Part shown: piece after piece, positions 59,601 to 64,000 of the stretch
Position numbering within the stretch: position 1 is the first letter of the stretch
How the letters are laid out: each line of letters begins with the position of its first letter
Source of the DNA: Chrysogorgia sp. JL179-B06
Lineage: Eukaryota > Cnidaria > Anthozoa > Scleralcyonacea > Chrysogorgiidae
Direction of reading: 5' to 3'
Length of the DNA: 64,000 nucleotides
NCBI GenBank assembly: GCA_035772405.1
Contig: JAYKKM010000005.1
Location: forward strand, 2,801,501 to 2,865,500
The notes under the pieces: generated by a model
The model's database searches: none
Seen by the model: only the letters and a program-made list of their open reading frames with translations
What the model was told of the DNA's origin: nothing
Position numbers and translations under genes: made by a program

Positions 59601-62482
59601 GACAGTTGGCATAGGATTATCACCCACGAGAACAGGTTCTTCCGATTTATCAAAAACCGAATGGAAATATTCGTTGAACAGCGTCGCCTTCTCATCAGGT
59701 GTTATAGCAACTACATTGGCATCCGTATGTGTTCCAATTAATTTCAAGGGTAATTGTGATGCCTTCGACTTTATTTTAAAAACAGACCAAAACCTTTTAG
59801 GGTTATATTTCAATGTTGAACATATGGAGAAAAAATACTCTCTCCTTTTACGTTCAATAATGTTCTTAACTTGTTTACGTAAACTCGAAAATACGGTCCA
59901 AAGTCTACTTGAAAGATTTTTCTTTGCTCGCCTTCTGATAGAATTTTTCTTTCTTATTAAGCGCAATGTTTCACTATCAAACCATGGGGGAACGTCTTTT
60001 CCTCGAAGGTGTGTTACTGGGATAAAGTCAATAACAGCGTTCATGAAAACAGTTTTCCAATTGTGCCAATCGTCGTTAATATCAGCCCCAACATTATTAA
60101 AAACGATATCTTTTATGTTAAGCAATCTCAAAGCATTCCTCAGGCCATCAAAATCGCCTTTCTTATAGTTGTAAACAATACGCTTACTCGTGTATGACGT
60201 CTTAAAATTTCTTGTTATGTTGAAAACAACCCCAGAGTGGTCAGTATGTATATTCATATTAGCCGGTTCGATGACTTCAACATTAGAAACTCGACTTTCG
60301 TTATTTGTCAACACAAGATCAAGAATATTAGATCCCCTAGTAGGGTCCCTCACCATTTGATAAAGAAAAAAATCATCAATTATCTCACAAAAGAGCAGGG
60401 CCTGAGCAGGGTTACTTGATTGAAATGGATAATTAATGCCGATAATTAATGCCGATAATGGAATTGCCGAGTCCAAGTACATAACATACGTGCCTATTAT
60501 GTTACGCAAACGTGCATACCCTTCAAAAGGTAAAAACCTATTTATGTAGTTGGTCAGATCGCAAATCGCCATTGACCGCTTCGCTTTGTTTGCCAAGGAC
60601 GAAATATTGTCCGATTCAAACGGATCACCCAAAACGACTTTTTACTTCCTTATAAGGAGTTGGACCTACCATTTTGCATACAGTTACTTGCCAGAAGTTT
60701 AAATACAAGCTCAAAAAGTTTAAATCAAAAAATTTAATTACAATCTTTCACAATTATTTGTTACATGTTCAACTATGCTTTTAGTTTGGCTGGCAAGATT
60801 TTATTTAAGCTAAAGTAAACACCAAATGTATCGGTTAAAGTTAACAAAATGTTGGGGCGTCTGTACATACTTAGTTACAAATCTCTGTGCTTTGAGGACC
60901 TTCTTTGCTCATTTAGGCATGGATTCAACCGTGGTCTGGACAGTTATTTTGGGAATTTTTTCCCTTTTTTCCCGAACAATATCCTCTAGTTGAGCAATTG
61001 TCCTTTGGTTGAGGGTTTCTTTCGCTCCACCTCAACTAAATCAAACTTATAAAACATATTTATCACACATTAGGAACTAATTTACGGTTTGTTTCCATGA
61101 CAACAAGGTCACGTGACTCATTGGCGGCCATATTGGATGAAAACTTAAAACGTTCTTGAGGCTCGCGAATATATACAATTTAAACAATTAAACAGCGTAA
61201 TTTGATGCAAACTTTAATTACGTTTATCATGTTAAGTTGAATGGTAGGAATCAATTTGCATGAACAAAAATATTAGAGAAACTGTGATTAGAGGAAAAAT
61301 CATTCGCTAAAAGTTTCCGTTTATGGCAAAGCTATACAATCTGGCAACTTAGCTTGATAAACTAAATCAATATTTGCATCAAATTACGCTGTTTAATTGT
61401 TTAAATTATATATATTCGCGTTCCTCAAGAACGTTTTATGTTTTCATCCAAAATGGCCACCGATGAGTCACGTGACCTTGTTGTCATGGAAACAAAACAG
61501 TAAATTAGTTCCTACTGTATGATAAATATGTTTGATAAGTTTGACTTAGTTTGGACAAAATCTCTGGAAAATAGGAAATTTCAAATGATTTTACAAAATG
61601 ATAACATGTCAGTCCATCAAACAAATGTGGCAACATCCTGGAAAACCAGAAATCGTGTAACAAGCAAAATGAGTGAGTGGCCAGCAAAATGTCCTGAACT
61701 CAACCCAAAGAAGAAACTGTGGATGGCAGTCCGAAGAAGGCAATCGGCAAAGAAATCCTTGACCAAGGACAGTAGCTGAACTAGAGGTTGTTGTTCGGGA
61801 AAAAAATCCCCCCAAAACAGTCCACTGACCTTGGTTGAATCCATGCCTAAACGAGCAAACAAGGTTCTCAAAACACAGGGGTTTCCAACTAAGTATTGAC
61901 AGACGCCCCAACATTTTGTTAACATTATCAGATACATTTTTGTTTACTTTGGCTTAAATGAAATCTTGCCAACCAATTATAAAAAGCATACACCTGTAGT
62001 TGAACACGTAACAAGTAATTGTGGAAGATTGTAATGAAATTTTGGACAATAAAATTGAGCTTGATGTATTTAAACTTTTGGCAAGTAACTGTATATGGAT
62101 AGAAACTTTCGATCCGAAATGGATCCCTGCCCCGGCGAGATTATCTGCACCCTCGCTTCGTTCGGTCGTTTCGCGCGTGAGCTCGCTCGCGAGGGGATGA
62201 TTTGAGAAATAAGTTAAAAAACGTAGCTCCCGTTGATACGGAAGCGAGTTACCCGTCAAACCGAGTTACTCTGCGCATGGCGAATTTCCAACATGCAAAT
62301 CATATGCTACAATTTCATTCTGTTTTTCATTTTTTATTCTTATAGGTGCAAGCTCAGAGTTCTCGATTCATTTGGCACTGAAGCTGAATTCAATTTTTTG
62401 AAATTCACAGGAACTAACGACAAATACAAGTCACTATGGGGAGATCTTGAACTGAACTTAAGACAAATGATGACAATGTTTC
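50539..62482 (+). CDS. MGAT5: MGAT5-like alpha-1,6-mannosylglycoprotein GlcNAc-transferase, six internal exons
   Basis: Six exons on the plus strand align in order with animal MGAT5, the Golgi enzyme that adds beta-1,6-GlcNAc branches to N-glycans. They are 50539-50615, 51585-51674, 52173-52504, 53304-53467, 57049-57186 and 62346-62482. All have AG/GT borders, and the phases of the last four agree. Landmarks are YPLCEDK, LIYLSE|IETWCPRLPW, AFSGGPLGELVQWSDVITSL and RVLDSFGTEAEFN. The N-terminal membrane anchor and stem, and the C-terminal catalytic half, are not in these exons. The 52173 exon is 332 bases and needs one more base to keep frame, so there is an assembly error or a mutation. Introns contain a minisatellite, a LINE and a Tc1 foldback. 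Confidence 0.9.
50638..50765 (+). repeat. Tetranucleotide cryptic microsatellite
   Basis: Runs of ccgt, then ttcg/tcgg, ttgc, and ttct/tcct words in succession; lies just after the first recognised MGAT5-like exon. Confidence 0.85.
50958..51115. repeat. 158-bp GC-rich palindrome
   Basis: Arms of about 70 bp (ggtttttaagaatatagtga ... tcactatattcttaaaaacc) enclose a centre with gagggcgaagcccgaaggcg. It lies in an MGAT5 intron. The right part is duplicated at 47791-47920. Confidence 0.9.
50990..51535 (+). repeat. ~550-bp direct repeat, copy 2
   Basis: Near-identical to 47791-48350, 3.2 kb upstream in the same orientation. High identity implies a recent duplication or two copies of one young element. 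Confidence 0.9.
51585..51674 (+). CDS. MGAT5: MGAT5-like exon b
   Basis: Acceptor ttcaacag, 90 bases in phase 0, donor GAG|GTGAGT. Encodes YVHDYWKFHC to LCSILIYLSE. Confidence 0.85.
52173..52504 (+). CDS. MGAT5: MGAT5-like exon c, one-base frame break
   Basis: Acceptor ttttaaatag, donor AAG|GTACGT. The start reads IETWCPRLPWRE in one frame and the rest, KWMHNRIKSMEKDWKTAI to NRSKKK, in another. 332 bases instead of a multiple of three indicates a one-base loss between about 52205 and 52340. Confidence 0.85.
53304..53467 (+). CDS. MGAT5: MGAT5-like exon d
   Basis: Acceptor ctggccag, donor AAG|GTAAAA. Encodes VLVFVGAFSFSRI, then AFSGGPLGELVQWSDVITSL and HLLGHDV, the most conserved donor-binding-side block here. 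Ends in phase 2. Confidence 0.92.
53468..56015. other. MGAT5-like intron, non-coding
   Basis: No gene recognised. Contains an AT-rich near-palindrome at 54903-54985 (aattatataattatataattt twice) and unremarkable open frames at 54004-54351 and 55665-55961. Confidence 0.5.
56019..56735 (+). repeat. Intronic minisatellite, ~25-bp unit
   Basis: About 28 units built from GGTGTAATTAGGTGTAATTG plus TAATA, with g/t and t/a variants (tgatgtaatt, ggagtaatt). Located in the intron between MGAT5-like exons d and e. Confidence 0.93.
57049..57186 (+). CDS. MGAT5: MGAT5-like exon e
   Basis: Acceptor acatttag, 138 bases, donor AAG|GTAAAT. Encodes DLLYTDIIGAKFIVSVVG, matching the ELIYxDIxG block of MGAT5. 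Phase 2 at both ends. Confidence 0.85.
57964..58329 (-). CDS. LINE ORF2 C-terminal segment, out of frame
   Basis: Continues the LINE protein after frame breaks: LASGMLSLKLHDF, SYFIRTARIWNELPSSIRLL and ending with KTVCPKCHNCS. Not an independent gene. Confidence 0.85.
   Translation of the reverse strand: MYKLASGMLSLKLHDFLKVKQPLRVTRRSNPSSGLMFDIPKARTVTYQSSYFIRTARIWNELPSSIRLLETLSQFKNSLLKYYKDCLKTIYDTDNPRTWKTVCPKCHNCSVLNTQKQSQCC
58473..60632 (-). CDS. LINE ORF2: endonuclease C-terminus and reverse transcriptase
   Basis: A 719-residue frame. The start carries the end of an APE-type endonuclease (RGSNILDLVLTNNES near residue 98, then IHTDHSGVVF with the catalytic His/Asp). The reverse transcriptase has NYRPISLLSNIGKILERCV near 425, IIYLDFAKAFDKVNHS near 485, LSGVPQGSILGPLLF near 552 and the catalytic VLFADDSKIYKT near 588. 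The frame stops at 58473 where family members continue. The continuation, with QRRATKYILCLPYDTT, is in another frame and leads to the 57964 frame, so there is at least one shift. Confidence 0.93.
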   Translation of the reverse strand: MGDPFESDNISSLANKAKRSMAICDLTNYINRFLPFEGYARLRNIIGTYVMYLDSAIPLSALIIGINYPFQSSNPAQALLFCEIIDDFFLYQMVRDPTRGSNILDLVLTNNESRVSNVEVIEPANMNIHTDHSGVVFNITRNFKTSYTSKRIVYNYKKGDFDGLRNALRLLNIKDIVFNNVGADINDDWHNWKTVFMNAVIDFIPVTHLRGKDVPPWFDSETLRLIRKKNSIRRRAKKNLSSRLWTVFSSLRKQVKNIIERKRREYFFSICSTLKYNPKRFWSVFKIKSKASQLPLKLIGTHTDANVVAITPDEKATLFNEYFHSVFDKSEEPVLVGDNPMPTVDTTITEIVLDQMEVEALLLSIDPSKAQGSDQIPARLLKECAQEISESLCLLFNKSLHTGIFPQQWKLANIVPILKKCPASNVQNYRPISLLSNIGKILERCVFNRVINHISNQLHNFQHGFLKGKSCTTHLLQVLDEIGRSLDCAEQTDIIYLDFAKAFDKVNHSLLLDKISGFGIDGNLLKWFGNYLSDRRQQVTIPGSTSGVLPVLSGVPQGSILGPLLFLMFINDLPDSVMENSDAKMVLFADDSKIYKTIRTASDCMDLQTSIDRTSIWSCENKMLLNSKKCTIVSVNRKTQPTIFSYTLGGIPLEKTNCEKDLGVLIKSDLKWDAHVLSISKRANNALGYIRRGTTGFNHVDTRKVLYMALVRNHLVHAS
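60681..62091 (+). mobile_element. Tc1/mariner element rearranged into a foldback
   Basis: Ends CAGTTACTTGCCA (with AAAGTTTAAATACA downstream) in inverted orientation, flanked by TA at 60679-60680 and 62092-62093. Arms match over about 340 bp (60681-61020 with 61780-62091), and a second inverted pair follows (61030-61215 with 61375-61515). The arms include transposase-derived sequence, so part of the gene has been inversely duplicated. Confidence 0.8.
61519..61779 (+). pseudogene. Tc1 transposase C-terminal fragment
   Basis: The plus frame reads LQNDNMSVHQTNVATSW then MSEWPAKCPELNPKKKLW, matching the second Asp region (QxDNxxxH) and WPAxSPxLNPIxxLW of DD34E transposases. The first Asp domain and DNA-binding region are absent, and the third catalytic Glu position reads Lys (NPKKKLW). 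Confidence 0.75.
62346..62482 (+). CDS. MGAT5: MGAT5-like exon f
   Basis: Acceptor ttcttatag, 137 bases, donor TTC|GTATGT. Encodes CKLRVLDSFGTEAEFN and then WGDLELNLRQMMTMF, matching the RVLDSFGTEPEFN block. The gene must continue beyond this exon. Confidence 0.92.
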
Positions 62483-62515
62483 GTATGTTCCAAATTATTT
62501 ATCACTTATAATATA

Positions 62516-62688
<173 letters not shown>

Positions 62689-62814
62689 CTATATATAACA
62701 TGTAGTTTGATCGAGTGAAATGCCAAATATTACCTGTAATAATACCCAGAATCTTATCCCGGCATTAGCACCACCTGCATATGTACAGAACTCGTGACTA
62801 GGCTCTCGGCAACG

Positions 62815-62886
62815 GCTTCCGTAGCTCAGTGGTCAGAGCACTGCACTAGCATCGCAGGGTCGCGGGTTCAATTCCAGCCGGAAGGC
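62815..62886 (+). tRNA. tRNA-Ala(AGC)-like head, probably SINE-derived
   Basis: Folds as a cloverleaf: acceptor CTTCCG/CGGAAG, D-stem GCTC/GAGC, anticodon loop CTAGCAT (AGC), and T-loop TTCAATT in a GCGGG/CCAGC stem. A box (TAGCTCAGTGG) and B box (GGGTTCAATTCC) are present. Mismatches occur at the first acceptor pair, the base of the anticodon stem and one T-stem pair, and a SINE body follows, so a functional tRNA is unlikely. Confidence 0.5.
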
Positions 62887-63016
62887 CTTGAAGTTGCATT
62901 TTTCGCAACTGGTCCCGGTTTGGTATTAAAATGTATGTATTCCAACACTCTAAATTTTCCTTCACCATAAATCCTTTCTACATGTAGTTTGATCGAGTGA
63001 AATGACAAATATTACC
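62815..63016 (+). mobile_element. tRNA-headed SINE-like repeat
   Basis: A tRNA-like head (62815-62886) is followed by a body (gcatttttcgcaactggtcc ... ttccttcaccataaatcctt) that ends 'gaaatgacaaatattacc' and joins a TA run (63017-63037). The body recurs at 1421-1512 (inverted) and its end at 62697-62738, supporting a dispersed family. Confidence 0.6.
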
Positions 63017-63078
63017 TATATATATATATATATATATAACACAAGATGAAAACACAAGTTACTTCATCGAATTTTTAA

Positions 63079-63134
63079 TCACTACAGATCTGTTTCGTAT
63101 GGCAAGTGTTGAACTTGCCACACTCATCAGGTGA
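63079..63134 (-). ncRNA. type I hammerhead-ribozyme-like motif
   Basis: On the minus strand: stem I UCAC/GUGA; CUGAUGAG; a long stem II (UGUGGCAAGU against ACUUGCCAUA, loop UCAAC); CGAAA; stem III ACAG/CUGU with a two-base loop; cleavage triplet GUA with predicted cleavage between 63083 and 63082. It follows the Penelope-like coding end by about 70 bp on the same strand, the position expected for a pLTR ribozyme. Confidence 0.7.
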
Positions 63135-63199
63135 ATAATTATAGCGTAACAGTGTGACAGAATATATACAAGGGATGCATAATTAAATAGATTGGATCA

Positions 63200-63760
63200 T
63201 GTTACATGGTTTAATAAGTATTTATTTCGATGTCGACATGCGGAAATGAGTTCGTTACGTTTATTGAGGGAGCTTAGTTCCGGGTGGTAGATGATAATGA
63301 ATTTTTCGGAGAGGCATAAGTTACAGCGTTTTGTTTTGTTTGAGTAGGGTTGCGATTTCTTGATGATTTTCCAGTTGATAATGTACGGTGTGTTAGAGTC
63401 TTTTAATTTCCAAATGTGTTTGCTGAGTTCTGTGACGTGTTTCTTGGTTTTGTTTCGAAAGGAGCTGGTGTGGTTTAGGTAGCGTGTTTTGAATGTAGTC
63501 TCTGTTAGTCCGACGTAGGTTTGTTCTTCTTTCGTCGTTGTTCGTTACTGTAGCCTGGTTGACTACCCCTTTGGTCTGGCATTCTCCTTTCAGTAGGCAG
63601 GTATCTCTCTGACGGCAATTACATTTTCTTTCTGGGTTAGTGCTTTTGTTGTCTTCTTTGTTCAGGATGGTTTTGTTGTGTGTTGAGATGATGCTCTGGA
63701 CGTTCGGCATGAGTAGTATAGAAACTGGGGCTACCAGCACACTTTTTCCATTTTTCATGT
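63200..63760 (-). pseudogene. Penelope-like element C-terminal fragment, frameshifted
   Basis: The first frame (63758 down) contains SIISTHNKTILNKED and CNCRQRDTCLLKGECQTKG, the cysteine-rich linker. After a one-base shift near 63530 the minus strand continues TYVGLTETTFKTRYLNHT, KHVTELSKHIWKLKD and TKRCNLCLSEKF, a GIY-YIG nuclease, ending near 63203. The reverse transcriptase core is missing. Confidence 0.8.
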
Positions 63761-63950
63761 CTCAACTTTTTTCTCTGGTGAACGCAGCACTTTTTCCGTT
63801 TTTAGATTCCACATATAATTTTCGAGCAAATATGTGGAACCAAAAAACGGAAAAAGTGCTGCGTTCTCCAGAGGAGTTGAGACATTCAAATGGAAAAAGT
63901 TTGCTGTTACCCCCAGTTTCGAGACTACTAATAGATGATGTGTCGCATGG
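63712..63950. repeat. Inverted repeat at the truncated Penelope 5' edge
   Basis: 63712-63812 and 63835-63945 are inverted copies (cgcagcactttttccgtttt against aaaacggaaaaagtgctgcg; gaaactgggg against cccccagttt) with a short spacer. The left arm overlaps the start of the Penelope fragment. Confidence 0.75.
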
Positions 63951-64000
63951 TTTGGAGCCTATGAGACATGTCTCAACTAGTAGGCTACAGAGTGAGGTGT

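Larger units (their letters stand above)
57806..60640 (-). mobile_element. LINE (jockey/CR1/L2-like), 5'-truncated, antisense in an MGAT5 intron
   Basis: The 3' end on the minus strand is marked by an A-run (T-run at 57806-57824). Coding sequence runs from 60632 to 57964 with a frame break near 58475. The 5' end lies inside the endonuclease domain. It inserted antisense to the host gene, between exons e and f. Confidence 0.88.

Noticed and set aside
62815..62886. Functional tRNA-Ala gene
   Set aside because: Stem mismatches and an attached dispersed body favour a SINE head; kept only as tRNA-like.

Overview
The window looks like an AT-rich, intron-bearing invertebrate metazoan genome. Its transposon repertoire (Penelope-like, Maverick, IS3EU-like, Kolobok, hAT, Harbinger-like, Tc1, BEL/Pao and LINE elements, long TA arrays) recalls cnidarians or sponges, but the sequence does not fix the species. 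Most of it is mobile DNA, and many boundaries can be set by terminal inverted repeats (TIRs) plus target-site duplications (TSDs).

Layout. 0-4 kb: TA arrays, two hammerhead-ribozyme-like motifs, a 50-bp perfect inverted repeat, and a 5'-truncated Penelope-like element between inverted repeats. 4-9 kb: a HECT E3-ligase-like gene (+) facing a DDE integrase gene (-), both damaged. 9-17 kb: duplicated non-coding DNA, a Harbinger-like MITE with an empty paralogous site, and two hAT elements. 17.6-23.8 kb: a complete 6.2-kb transposon with 6-bp TSDs, inverted ends made of tandem repeats, an intact DDE integrase and a multi-exon HECT-like gene, in the same convergent arrangement as the 4-9 kb pair. 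24-28.6 kb: three related segments carrying a short membrane-peptide ORF. 30.6-44.3 kb: a 13.7-kb Maverick/Polinton-like element encoding protein-primed DNA polymerase B, a thymidine kinase, a BRO-N/VRR-NUC protein and small membrane proteins; its polymerase gene is split by a LINE, a Kolobok and an 8-bp-TSD element. 44.3-46.6 kb: a decayed BEL/Pao pol fragment holding a hAT MITE. 46.6-50 kb: foldbacks and satellites. 50.5-62.5 kb: six exons of a host MGAT5-like N-acetylglucosaminyltransferase gene (+), its introns filled with a minisatellite, a LINE and a Tc1 foldback. 62.5-64 kb: a TA array, a tRNA-headed SINE-like unit, a hammerhead-like motif and a second Penelope-like fragment.

The only clear host gene is the MGAT5-like one. 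The most interesting system is the transposon architecture pairing a HECT ubiquitin-ligase-like protein with an IS3-type integrase, seen twice in divergent forms, one with intact ends. Next are the Maverick with unusual cargo and nested ends, and the hammerhead motifs near Penelope remnants. Single-base frame breaks recur in several genes, including the host gene, so some may be assembly errors and not decay.
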